From DATLAN01 sp035527455 (lineage in GTDB: Bacteria > Planctomycetota > Planctomycetia > Pirellulales > Thermoguttaceae), in the NCBI GenBank assembly GCA_035527455.1, contig DATLAN010000080.1, positions 1-64,000 of the forward strand: a DNA stretch of 64,000 nucleotides. Reading direction: 5' to 3'. Position 1 is the stretch's first letter; each line of letters opens with the position of its first letter. Made by a program: the position numbers and the translations under genes. The notes below the pieces were generated by a model, which worked only from the letters and a program-made list of their open reading frames with translations, was not told the DNA's origin and did not search any database. Shown piece after piece: positions 1 to 8,842 of the stretch.

Positions 1-149
1 ACACAACAAACGCCTCATTCTCATCCTCCTTCCCCAAGAGATTCTCAGGCCGTTTCGATTTTCTCAAAGCATACCGGGCAGGGATCGACACGGGAATGAC
101 ACCACCCAGCGGCGGGGGTTCGGCGTCGGGGACAGTAGGGAGTTAGTTC

Positions 150-176
150 GTTTAGCGGGCTTACCTTGCCCGCCGT
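150..176. repeat. Palindrome family E, short copy
   Basis: An imperfect palindrome built on a GTTTAGCGGGC / GCCCGCC core lies ahead of the transporter gene. The same core forms the arms of the longer element at 20021-20120. The remaining sequence of 1-273 shows no gene that I can support. Confidence 0.6.
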
Positions 177-273
177 GAAATGCGCAAACCATTCACACTA
201 AAGACACCGACCGGTTGCCGCAGGGCCCCGGCGCGGGTACTTTTGAGCGGAACCGAAACACCCGGCTGCTGCC

Positions 274-1188
274 ATGAGTACCGAAGCGAACGACCAAAAA
301 AACCTGCTGGCGGTGAACCTGAGCCTGGCGGCCAACGTCGTGCTGGCGGCGCTGAAGACCAGCGTGGGCATCCTCGGGCACAGCCCGGCCCTGCTGGCCG
401 ACGGGATCATGTCCACCTCCGACGTGGTCTACCTGGTGATCGTGCGGGTGTTCATGCGGCTGGCCGGCAAGCCGCCCGACGCCGAGCACCCGTACGGCCA
501 CCGCCAGCTCGAGAGCATCGCGGCGGTCGTCGTCGGGGCGTTCGTCATGACGACCGGCGTGGCCATCTTCTGGAACGCCATCAACCAGGTCTTCGACTGG
601 CTGATCGATCCCGAGCAGGGCCGCAGCGCCAAGCCGGTGGCCCTTTGGGTGGCCTTGCTGATGGTGGTTTGCAAGGTCTGGCTGGCCGTTTTCACCGGCC
701 GTATCGCCCGGCAGACGAAGAGCATCACCGTGTTGGCACTGGCCCGAGACCACCGCAACGACATCTTCTCGATCAGCACGGCCACGATTGGAATCGCGCT
801 GGGACAGGCCGGCTACCTGTGGGTCGATCCTTTCGCCGCGGCCTTGGTGGCGATGGTGATTTTCTACACGGGCGTGACCATCCTCCGCGAGTCGTCGGCC
901 AACCTCATGGACATTCTGCCCGGCGAACCGGTCCGCCGACGCATCCGCGGGTTGGTCGAAGGCGTGCCGGGCGTCGAACAGGTCGAGGAAATCCAGGTCC
1001 ACCAGATCGGGTATTACCTGCTGGTGGAGGTGACGATCGGCGTCGACGGCTCGATGAGTGTGGCCGAGGGCGACCGGATCGCCACCCGGGTGGAACGCAT
1101 GCTCAAGCAGAACATCGAGTATCTCCGCCGCATTTCGGTCCACTACCACCCCAGCCGCACCTTCCGCGTCGACGATCCGCCCGAATGA
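274..1188 (+). CDS. Cation diffusion facilitator (CDF) family transporter
   Basis: An inner-membrane divalent-cation/proton antiporter of the CDF (cation efflux) family, 304 residues, which is the usual length. The N-terminal half has hydrophobic helices, and the family metal-site signature LADGIMSTSD (about residues 41-50) is followed later by ARDHRND, the second half of the transport site. The C-terminal 90 residues carry the cytoplasmic ferredoxin-like domain (VPGVEQVEEIQVHQIG, later ending VHYHPS). The ATG at 274 is chosen because the family N-terminus begins just after it; the longer overlapping frame at 180-1238 is a shadow. The metal (Zn, Mn, Fe or Co/Cd) cannot be told from sequence. 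It stands alone, facing away from the window edge. Confidence 0.9.
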   Translation: MSTEANDQKNLLAVNLSLAANVVLAALKTSVGILGHSPALLADGIMSTSDVVYLVIVRVFMRLAGKPPDAEHPYGHRQLESIAAVVVGAFVMTTGVAIFWNAINQVFDWLIDPEQGRSAKPVALWVALLMVVCKVWLAVFTGRIARQTKSITVLALARDHRNDIFSISTATIGIALGQAGYLWVDPFAAALVAMVIFYTGVTILRESSANLMDILPGEPVRRRIRGLVEGVPGVEQVEEIQVHQIGYYLLVEVTIGVDGSMSVAEGDRIATRVERMLKQNIEYLRRISVHYHPSRTFRVDDPPE

Positions 1189-1302
1189 CCGTTCCGTTCC
1201 TCACTATCTCTACGGTTTGCGCAATCGGTCCCGTTTGACGTGCGGTGCCGGGCAGGAGCCCGCTCGATGTCGGCGGGCGCCGGTGGTCTGGGATTTGGTG
1301 AA

Positions 1303-1334
1303 GATGGTGCGTGCAAGCACGCACCCTACCGCCT
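1303..1334. repeat. Short palindrome around GTGCGTGC/GCACGCAC
   Basis: A near-perfect hairpin lies between two convergent genes: GTGCGTGC, two bases, GCACGCAC, then CCTACCG. Related degenerate copies ending in GCACCCTA are found near 53330-53355 and 62283-62307, also next to convergent gene ends. It may act as a terminator or REP-like element. Confidence 0.5.
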
Positions 1335-1360
1335 TTTTGGCGCGACCACCGGTCGCGGCT

Positions 1361-3160
1361 TTATGGCTGACGGCTGCTCGTAATCAACACCGCCCAGTCC
1401 TTCGACGGCTCGTCCGGCGGAAATCCGATCGAACGGCTGCCCGGGCCGGTGAGCGTCTTGACCGTTCCGTCCTGCAACGGTCCGCCGCGCCGCGGGTCGT
1501 ACCACTTCACGGCGTACTGGCCCTCCTCGAGCCGCAACTCGGTGGTTCCGCCCTCCGGCAGATAAACGGCGTACGTCTCGCCCGGCAACGCGAAGCAGTA
1601 ATCGTCTTGGGCCGAGGTCAACTCGTCGTGCGGCTTCATCCGCGGGAAGGGAAGATATTGCTGGAAGAACTCCAGCGCGTAACGGGTCTGGTCCCACATC
1701 GTCTCCCGCGAACGCCAGTCCTCGCAATTCAAGTCGTTGTGGGCGAACTTGTAGCCGAAGTACCACTCCGCCCCCGCGCCGCCGGCCATCAAGTTGCCCC
1801 AGAGGGCCTGCTTGCGGACGGCGTCGTGATCCGGATCGTCCTTGTCCGGCTTCACGCCCGTATGGGCCGGGCCGATCTCGTCGAGGCAGACGATCCATTT
1901 CCGCCCGCTCTCGTCCGACCGCGCGACCCACTTGAGCGTCTCCGCGTGGGTTGCCGCCATGTTGCCCATCTGGAGCGACGGGCCGTGGAACTGCAAATTC
2001 CCCAGCAACGGCGTGTAGACCTGGTCGTACTTGCCCGGGAAGGTATGCACCACGATCGGATGATCGTAAGGGTCGCACTGCTCGATGTACCGGCAGAACT
2101 CGGCCCGCTGCTGGTCCGTGTTGGTGTTTTCCTCGCCCAGGTTCCACACCAAGGCCAGGTGATGTCCGAATCGGGCGATCAGCTCGCGGTAATAGAGCTT
2201 CCGCTCGATGCCCAGTTCGCCGCCGTTGATGAGCTGGTCGTTCTCGGTCTCCTGGGTGATCACGTGCAGCATCAGTCCCTCGCGGTCCATGTGGGAGAAG
2301 ACAATCTCCCACTGGTCGAGCCTGCTGCAATCGAAGCGGTCCTGCGTCTCGGCGTCGATCCACGGCCAGACGTCCTTCCCGTCGCCGCCGACGTTCATGG
2401 TCAGGAAATAGACGCTGTTCATGCCTTTCGACGCCAGGTAGTTCAGCGCCCCGATGATGTTCTTCCCCTTGTCGCCGCGCCAGGTCGGATCGCCGGGCAT
2501 CCAATCGCGGGCGTGCGGTTCGTACTTGTGCAGGGCCTTGGGCAGAGCCTCGCCCTGGCGGGCTTGCTTGGTCGGGCCGCCCGTGGTGCCGTCGAAATCC
2601 ACATAGGCGAGGAAGTTTTCCGGACTGTCGGCCCCGCCTTTGAGAAAGAACTCGCCGGTCTCGGCGAACTGGAGATAGTGCTCGCCCACGTACCGCAGCC
2701 GCCCCTTGGCCCGATGGTCGCGGCCGGTCTTGTCGCTCGGCGCGACGGTGAAGCTGCCCGCGGCGCCGTCGAAGGCCGTCGGTTCGCCGGCTTGCGGATC
2801 CGTGCCGGCGGCCACGTCCGGTCCGGTGCGGAACGACGCCTTGTAGTGCCACTCTCCGGGCCGGTCGGGCGTGAAGTGCACGCGCCAGCACCCGCCCTTT
2901 TCCGCGCCGCTTTCGGCCGCGTTGCCGTCGGCCGCGTAGAAGCCCGGCACCACGTACGCGTCGGCGTATTGGAAGAACGTCACGCCGAGGCGGTAGTCGC
3001 GAAACGGATTCGGGTCGGCCGTCTCGCCGGCCTGCGGTCCTTGGAACGTGATGGTGACGCGATGCCACTGTTTCAATTCACCCGAAACGGTGCCCGATTC
3101 CTCCGGGGCCGCGACAGTCAGCGTGGTTGAAAGGACGATCAGGGCTAGGGAGTTGGTCAT
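1361..3160 (-). CDS. Secreted DUF5060-containing glycoside-hydrolase-like protein
   Basis: A 599-residue exported protein. The N-terminus (MTNSLALIVLSTTLTVAA) is a signal peptide. Residues about 25-130 match the DUF5060 beta-sandwich found at the front of many planctomycete and Bacteroidetes carbohydrate-active proteins (features such as KGGCWRVHFTPDRPGEWHYK). The middle resembles a TIM-barrel glycosidase core (NSVYFLTMNVGGDG, LVWNLGEENT, WIVCLDEIG). The C-terminus (ALPGETYAVYLPEGG, then VKWYDPRRGG) resembles the putative collagen-binding domain that often closes such proteins. An AGGAGA ribosome site lies about ten bases before the ATG at 3160. The substrate is unknown. It is monocistronic and convergent with the CDF gene. 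Confidence 0.82.
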   Translation of the reverse strand: MTNSLALIVLSTTLTVAAPEESGTVSGELKQWHRVTITFQGPQAGETADPNPFRDYRLGVTFFQYADAYVVPGFYAADGNAAESGAEKGGCWRVHFTPDRPGEWHYKASFRTGPDVAAGTDPQAGEPTAFDGAAGSFTVAPSDKTGRDHRAKGRLRYVGEHYLQFAETGEFFLKGGADSPENFLAYVDFDGTTGGPTKQARQGEALPKALHKYEPHARDWMPGDPTWRGDKGKNIIGALNYLASKGMNSVYFLTMNVGGDGKDVWPWIDAETQDRFDCSRLDQWEIVFSHMDREGLMLHVITQETENDQLINGGELGIERKLYYRELIARFGHHLALVWNLGEENTNTDQQRAEFCRYIEQCDPYDHPIVVHTFPGKYDQVYTPLLGNLQFHGPSLQMGNMAATHAETLKWVARSDESGRKWIVCLDEIGPAHTGVKPDKDDPDHDAVRKQALWGNLMAGGAGAEWYFGYKFAHNDLNCEDWRSRETMWDQTRYALEFFQQYLPFPRMKPHDELTSAQDDYCFALPGETYAVYLPEGGTTELRLEEGQYAVKWYDPRRGGPLQDGTVKTLTGPGSRSIGFPPDEPSKDWAVLITSSRQP

Positions 3161-3611
3161 AGTGTGATTCTCCTGTCACGTTTCAAGTGTTGGTGCATGG
3201 TCCGATCAAGTTTTTCCGACTGAAGCATATCTGGTGTCTGCGTATCTGTTTATCTGCATATCTGCTGCAAGGAAGTATCGGTGTCTCTTCTCTGTTGCCG
3301 GACGGGTCAAAACGTCGGAAAGCATTCGGGCTTGCCGGAAACTCATGAAGAGAGAAGAGGCACCGGTACTTCGGCTGTGTGGTCGTGTACGTGAATCTAG
3401 GATGAACCTCCGATCGTTCGTATTGTGTCTTGCCCCACTTGCCCTGTAAATACTCGCCCCCCGGTGGAACGACTGCGGTTCCGATGCGTCTGGACCCGTG
3501 GCTGCACTGTGATTATCATGGCTCTCCATGCGTTCCCACCCGCCGGCAACCACTGAAATCCTACCCTGTGGCGGCCGCCCGTTTCGCACACTCGCCTTTT
3601 GAGATTGCCCC
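3161..3611. other. Intergenic region with one large palindrome
   Basis: The 451 bp between divergently oriented genes contain the family B palindrome (3271-3384) and otherwise no recognisable gene. It should hold the promoters of both neighbours, but I see no clear -35/-10 pair. Confidence 0.6.
3271..3384. repeat. Palindrome family B, copy 1
   Basis: About 110 bp with inverted arms of roughly 24 bp (GAAGTATCGGTGTCTCTTCT against AGAAGAGGCACCGGTACTTC) around a centre that starts GCCGGACGGGTCAAAACG. The copy at 24528-24643 shares the arms, the GCCGGACGGGTCAAA centre and the trailing GCTGTGTGGTCG, so this is a dispersed element and not chance pairing. Confidence 0.85.
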
Positions 3612-6600
3612 ATGAAGAGACCCCGCTGGTGCCGGTTCGTGTCGCCGCTGGCATGGCTCGTGCTGACGATTCCGTGTTTTTCCGCCGAGGACGACTGGGA
3701 CGAGGACGAAGAGTGGGTGCAGCTTCCCTTCGGCCTTTCGGCCACGTATCAAGCGCCCGACGGCAAGCCGCTGGTTACGCGAATGGAGCCGGTGCCGCGT
3801 TTGTTCGGCGACGCGGGCGGTTCGGCCCATCCGAGAGTTTCCGCCGACGGATTCCAGGTGACGTGGAAGGGACGCCTGCTGGTGCCCTACGACGGCAACT
3901 ACACGTTTTGGCTCGACCGTTGCTCGCTGGGCGATCTGAAGTTCACGCTTTACGGCGATCCGGTGCGACCAGGCGAGCCGGTCGAACTGGAGTTCGGCAA
4001 CGTCCCGCTGGAAATCTCCGGCGTGCAGCGCGGCAATCGGGGCGAGTTCCAATTGGCCTGGCAAAACGAGCGATTCGACAGGGAGATCATCCATCCGCGA
4101 TTCTTCGGCCACGCTCCCAAAACGGGCGTCACGCCCGGCGTGGTCGAGCAGGCGTTGGAGGACTCCGGCGCGGCGCTGGCCGAGTCGTTCGGCTGCTTTC
4201 GCTGCCACCAGGGTCCCGAGGCGTGGATCGGTTCGCTGGCCGCCGACATCGAGCCGGCGGTGCTCCTGCCCGGCCCAAGGCTGAGCGCGACGGCCCAGCG
4301 GGTGCATCGTGCCTGGCTGACAAACTACTTGACCGATCCGCCGGCCAATCGCCCGGGCACGCGGATGCCCGGCCAGTTCGTCGACGGCAGCGGGATGGAC
4401 AAAGCGGCGTTGGAAACGATCGTGGCCTTTCTCGGCAGCGGTCAATCGGCCGACGTCGCGGCGGCGAAGGCCGACGGCTCGGTCGAGAAAGGCAAAGAAC
4501 TGTTCGACGCCGCCGGGTGCGCCGCCTGTCACGCGCCGCCCGAAGGTTCGATCGTCGAGCGGGGCGTGCCGCTGCGGATTCCGTTGCTGGACCGCCTGGC
4601 GGAGAAGTGGACCGTTTCCGGTCTGGCGGCCTTTCTGCAGACTCCGTTGAATTCCCGCCCGCACGGCCGGATGCCCGATTTCGCCCTTGCCGACGGCGAC
4701 GCCCGCGATCTGGTTGCGTACCTGTTGCAGCGAGAGGGCGCCGGCAAGGCCCCGCGGTTCGTCGAACTGCCTCGGCCGAAGCAACCCGTCGAAGCCGAGC
4801 CGCAAAGCCTGGTCGACCCCGACGACTGCCTCGTGTTGCTGGGCCTGGACGAGGCCTCCGGCAAGCTGACCGACGAGTCGGGCAACGACCACCACGGCAG
4901 GGTCTCCGGCAAGTTGGTGTATGGCCGCCCGGGACACGACGGCGGCGCCTTGGGTTTCGACGGGCAGGGCGGCCACGTGGTGATCGAGGGATCGGCGAAA
5001 TTCGACACCCACCGCGACTTCACGTGGTCGGCCTGGATCAACACGACGAAAGACGGTTCGATCATGGCCCGCTGCCGCGAGCAGGGCGGTTGGGTGCAGG
5101 GCGGCAAGACGCTCTTCGTCCGCGGCGGAAAGCTTAGTTTCGACGTCGGCTGGGTCTCCGCCGTCACGTCGAAAACCCCCGTGGCCGACGGCACGTGGCA
5201 CCAGGTGGCCGTGACCGCGAAGTTCAACGCGCAGGGCGTCAACGACACGGTCACGCTGTATATCGACGGCAAACCCGACGTCGTCAAGGACGACTGGGAC
5301 ATCGAAAAGTACGCCGAAGGGAACGACTTCGTGCTGAAAATCGGCTGGACCAGCACGAGTTTTCCCCAGAGCCGTTCGTTCGACGGGCTGATCGACGGCG
5401 TGAGTGCTTGGAGCCGGGTGTTGGACGAGAGCGAACTGGCCACGGCCGGCCAGGGCGAGTCGCACCTTGCGCAGACCGAGGCCGCGCTCTTTACGCCCGA
5501 ACAGTTGAAGGTCCAGTGGATTGCCTTGGGCGAAGATCCCGCTGCCTTCGACGAGATGAAACCCGGCATGCGGCTCCGCGCCGTGGCGTTGCGGTACATG
5601 GCGGCCAAGGGTTGCATCGACTGCCACGAAGCCCCGGGACAAGCGAGCTTGGGCGGCCAACGAACGGCCAACGGCGGACCGGAACTCGACGTCGCCACGC
5701 AACCGGCCGCCGCCGGGCCGCTGGGGAACCTGCCGGCCGGGCGGCTCGGCAGCGGCTGTTTGGCCACCGGCTCCTCCCGCGGTAAGGCGCCGCAGTTCGA
5801 CTTCTCCGAAGATGAACGGTCGGCCCTTTCGGCCTACGTGCGTTCCTTGGGTGTGCGCACGTCGCCCTCGCTTGCCGAGAGCCTGGCGCTGGAAATGAAG
5901 CTGTTGAATTGCGTGGCCTGTCACGACGACGAGGGCTACGGCGGCGAGCCGCTGACGGCCCTGTTGGGCGGCCAGCAGGAGGCCCAGTTCATCCTGCCGC
6001 CGTCGTTGACCGGGGTGGCCGAGCGGATGTTGCCCGAGCGGCTCGACGAGTATCTACGCGACGGCACCCGGTTCCGTCGGCTGCGTCCGTGGATCGGCGC
6101 CAGGATGCCCGGCTTCGGCGTCCGCGGCGGGCGACTGGCTCAGAACCTTTGCGTCCGCGACGGGGCGAGTCTGCCGCCGCCGCCGGGCAACCAACCGAAA
6201 GTGGACAACACGGCCGTCCCGCAGAGCCAAATCGAATTGGGCCGCTTGCTGGTCAGCAGCAAGGGACTGACCTGCATGAACTGCCACGCCATGAACGGCC
6301 AGCAGCCCAGCGGCGAGGTGGACCCCACCACGCGTTCGCCCGACCTGGCGCTGGCGACCGGGCATATCCGGCCGGACTATTTCCGCCGGCTGCTGCGCGA
6401 TCCCGAGCGTATTTTCCCCGGCACCAAGATGCCCATGATCATTCCCCGCGACGAGCCGGCCCCCGTGCCCGCGCTGGCCGAACTGCCCACGGAGATGCTG
6501 ATCCAGTCGCTCTGGAGCTACATGTCGTTGGGCGAGCAGGCCCCGACGCCGCTGGATGAAGATCCGACGCAGGCCCTGCCCAATCTGTTGCGGGTTTACG

Positions 6601-8822
6601 TGCAGCGCGGGCCGACGTTCGCGGGCAAGCAGTTGTTCGGGCGGGGGATCTCCTGCGGCTTCCCGACCGGAACGCTCCTGTTCGACGCCGATACGCTCGA
6701 ACCGGGCGCGATCTGGACGGAAGGATTCCTCACCCGCGTGCCGACGAACTACTTCGGCCTCAACTGGCGCGTGCCCGGCAAGCACGAATTGCTCAACGAC
6801 GGGCAACATTCGCTGGCCTATCAAGCGGCCGAGGGAAGGCCGTGGGAAATCGCTCCGCGACCGTTGGACTCCGATCCGAACACCGGCTCGCGATTCGACG
6901 GCTACACGATCGGGCGGACGGAGATCGCGCTGCGCTACCGGTTGTTGCTCGGCGGCCGGCAAGTGCCCGTGAGCGACACGCTGCGGGTCGATCACCGCGA
7001 CGCGTGGTACGGGTTCGTGCGGAAGCTGGCCATCGCGGGACTTCCAGGCGGATCGCGGATCGCTCCGACCCTGCCCAACGGCGAGCGTCACGAGTTCTTC
7101 AGCGCCGCCGGCGAAAAGGTCGAGCAGCCGGGCAACGTTCAACAGGCCCCGCTGGTCGTCTATCGCAGCGGCAGAGAGGTCCATGCCATCCGCGTGGAGG
7201 CCCCGCCCGGCTCGACGTGGCTCGTTGAGGAGGGCGTGGTTCGCGTGGTTTCGCCGGCGGTGACAAGCAGCAAACCGGTCTCCTTCCGCATCGACCGCTG
7301 GACGTACAACGCGCCCGATGCGCAGCCCACGGCCGAAGAATTGGCCTCGCTCTGCGATCCGGCGCTCTTGGAACCGGAGCCGCTGCCGGAGGTTGTCGCC
7401 GACGCAAAACCCGCGGAGAAGCCCGAGGAGAAACCCGAGGAGAAGACGGAACCGGCAGCCGTGGCGGCATCGCCCGTTTCCGCGGAGTCGGAAGAGCCGT
7501 TCAGCTACAAGTTCGACGCGATTCCCGCCCCGCCTCAAGGCTGGCGCCCCAGCGGCTCGGCGTTCACCGCCGACGGGATGATCTACGCCTGCGGGTTGAC
7601 CGAGGGGCGCGTCTATCGGACGAAGGTTCCGCCCGTGCCCGTGCCGGAGGACTTCCGCTGGCAACTCTACGCCACGGGTTTGAACGTATCGACGGGCATG
7701 AACGCGATCGGCAATCGGGTGTTCGTCGCCCATCGGCCGGAGACCACCGAACTGATCGACTCCGACGGCGACGGCACCGTGGAGACTTTTCGCACGGTCA
7801 CCGGACCCTGGTCGCTGAAGGACGGCTTCCACGAGTACAACTTCGGCCTGGCCGTCGATCCGGACAACCACATGTTCAGCGCCATGAACAACGGGTATTT
7901 CTGGTCCTACGGCGGGCCGACCAATCGCGGCCGGTTCCGAAGCTCGGTGCTGCGATACACGGTCGACGGCCGCACCGAGGAGTGGGGCCGCGGATGCCGA
8001 GTGCCGAACACCATCACCTGCGGACCCGACGGACAAGCCTTCTTCGTCGACAACCAGGGCGACTGGATCCAGGTCTGCAAACTGGTCCACTGCCGCAAGG
8101 GCCTTTTCTACGGACACCCGGAAACCGAAGACGAGTTCCTGCCCGAGGGCGAAGTCCCCGACGGCCTGCCCGCCATCTGGATCCCGTACACCGTGGTCCG
8201 CAGCGCCGCCGCGCTCTGTTACGACGACACGGGCGGAAGGTTCGGCCCCTTCACCGGGCAGATGTTCACCGGCGATTGCGGATACGGACAGAGCGTGAAC
8301 ATCATGCGGATGGCCCTGGAGCAGGTCGACGGCGTCTATCAGGGTGCCGCGTTTCGGTTCATCGACGGGCCTCCCCGCGGACCCGAGCACGCGGCCTTCG
8401 GACCCGACGGGCACATGTACATTTCCTGCCTGACCGACGGGCTGATTCGGCTCCGCTACGGGGGCAAGGTGCCCATGGAAATCCACCACGTCGACCTGCG
8501 CCGCGACAACCGGGGCTTCGTATTGCACTTCACCAGGCCGGTCCATCCCGATGCCGAAGTCACCCCGCAGACGATCCGCGCCCGGCGATGGTACTATCCT
8601 TACGGCATCCGCTACGGATCGCCGCGTTTCGAGGAGGTGGACGTGCCGATCGAGCAGGCGGAACTCTCGGCCGATCGCAGGTCGATCGACGTGACGCTGC
8701 CGATCAAGACGTACAAGAATTGCATGGTCTACTACTTCAACGTCGGCAAGCTGCCCTCGGCCGACGGCGAGCCGGTCGAGCACCCCGAGGCCTGGTACAC
8801 GATCCAACGCCTCTGGAAGTAA
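3612..8822 (+). CDS. Giant secreted pentaheme-type cytochrome with PA14-like and LamG-like domains
   Basis: A 1736-residue exported protein of a planctomycete-specific architecture. A signal peptide (about residues 1-25) is followed by a PA14-like beta-sandwich (about 50-175, LLVPYDGNYTFWLDRC). Five c-type heme motifs CxxCH start near residues 195 (CFRCH), 303 (CAACH), 668 (CIDCH), 767 (CVACH) and 888 (CMNCH). A LamG/concanavalin-like jellyroll (about 420-620) sits between hemes 2 and 3. A Pro/Glu-rich linker (about 1255-1295) leads into a C-terminal propeller-like region (VDPDNHMFSAMNN, GPDGQAFFVDNQGD). It probably works outside the cytoplasm in electron transfer coupled to polymer or sugar handling; the partner is unknown. 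Its stop lies 20 bp from the convergent hldE stop. Confidence 0.85.
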   Translation: MKRPRWCRFVSPLAWLVLTIPCFSAEDDWDEDEEWVQLPFGLSATYQAPDGKPLVTRMEPVPRLFGDAGGSAHPRVSADGFQVTWKGRLLVPYDGNYTFWLDRCSLGDLKFTLYGDPVRPGEPVELEFGNVPLEISGVQRGNRGEFQLAWQNERFDREIIHPRFFGHAPKTGVTPGVVEQALEDSGAALAESFGCFRCHQGPEAWIGSLAADIEPAVLLPGPRLSATAQRVHRAWLTNYLTDPPANRPGTRMPGQFVDGSGMDKAALETIVAFLGSGQSADVAAAKADGSVEKGKELFDAAGCAACHAPPEGSIVERGVPLRIPLLDRLAEKWTVSGLAAFLQTPLNSRPHGRMPDFALADGDARDLVAYLLQREGAGKAPRFVELPRPKQPVEAEPQSLVDPDDCLVLLGLDEASGKLTDESGNDHHGRVSGKLVYGRPGHDGGALGFDGQGGHVVIEGSAKFDTHRDFTWSAWINTTKDGSIMARCREQGGWVQGGKTLFVRGGKLSFDVGWVSAVTSKTPVADGTWHQVAVTAKFNAQGVNDTVTLYIDGKPDVVKDDWDIEKYAEGNDFVLKIGWTSTSFPQSRSFDGLIDGVSAWSRVLDESELATAGQGESHLAQTEAALFTPEQLKVQWIALGEDPAAFDEMKPGMRLRAVALRYMAAKGCIDCHEAPGQASLGGQRTANGGPELDVATQPAAAGPLGNLPAGRLGSGCLATGSSRGKAPQFDFSEDERSALSAYVRSLGVRTSPSLAESLALEMKLLNCVACHDDEGYGGEPLTALLGGQQEAQFILPPSLTGVAERMLPERLDEYLRDGTRFRRLRPWIGARMPGFGVRGGRLAQNLCVRDGASLPPPPGNQPKVDNTAVPQSQIELGRLLVSSKGLTCMNCHAMNGQQPSGEVDPTTRSPDLALATGHIRPDYFRRLLRDPERIFPGTKMPMIIPRDEPAPVPALAELPTEMLIQSLWSYMSLGEQAPTPLDEDPTQALPNLLRVYVQRGPTFAGKQLFGRGISCGFPTGTLLFDADTLEPGAIWTEGFLTRVPTNYFGLNWRVPGKHELLNDGQHSLAYQAAEGRPWEIAPRPLDSDPNTGSRFDGYTIGRTEIALRYRLLLGGRQVPVSDTLRVDHRDAWYGFVRKLAIAGLPGGSRIAPTLPNGERHEFFSAAGEKVEQPGNVQQAPLVVYRSGREVHAIRVEAPPGSTWLVEEGVVRVVSPAVTSSKPVSFRIDRWTYNAPDAQPTAEELASLCDPALLEPEPLPEVVADAKPAEKPEEKPEEKTEPAAVAASPVSAESEEPFSYKFDAIPAPPQGWRPSGSAFTADGMIYACGLTEGRVYRTKVPPVPVPEDFRWQLYATGLNVSTGMNAIGNRVFVAHRPETTELIDSDGDGTVETFRTVTGPWSLKDGFHEYNFGLAVDPDNHMFSAMNNGYFWSYGGPTNRGRFRSSVLRYTVDGRTEEWGRGCRVPNTITCGPDGQAFFVDNQGDWIQVCKLVHCRKGLFYGHPETEDEFLPEGEVPDGLPAIWIPYTVVRSAAALCYDDTGGRFGPFTGQMFTGDCGYGQSVNIMRMALEQVDGVYQGAAFRFIDGPPRGPEHAAFGPDGHMYISCLTDGLIRLRYGGKVPMEIHHVDLRRDNRGFVLHFTRPVHPDAEVTPQTIRARRWYYPYGIRYGSPRFEEVDVPIEQAELSADRRSIDVTLPIKTYKNCMVYYFNVGKLPSADGEPVEHPEAWYTIQRLWK

Positions 8823-8842
8823 GCCGCTTGCGGATTGGCAAC

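Noticed and set aside
1058..3130. A 690-codon plus-strand frame
   Set aside because: It is the antisense of the DUF5060 gene, which has a signal peptide, a ribosome site and recognisable domains.
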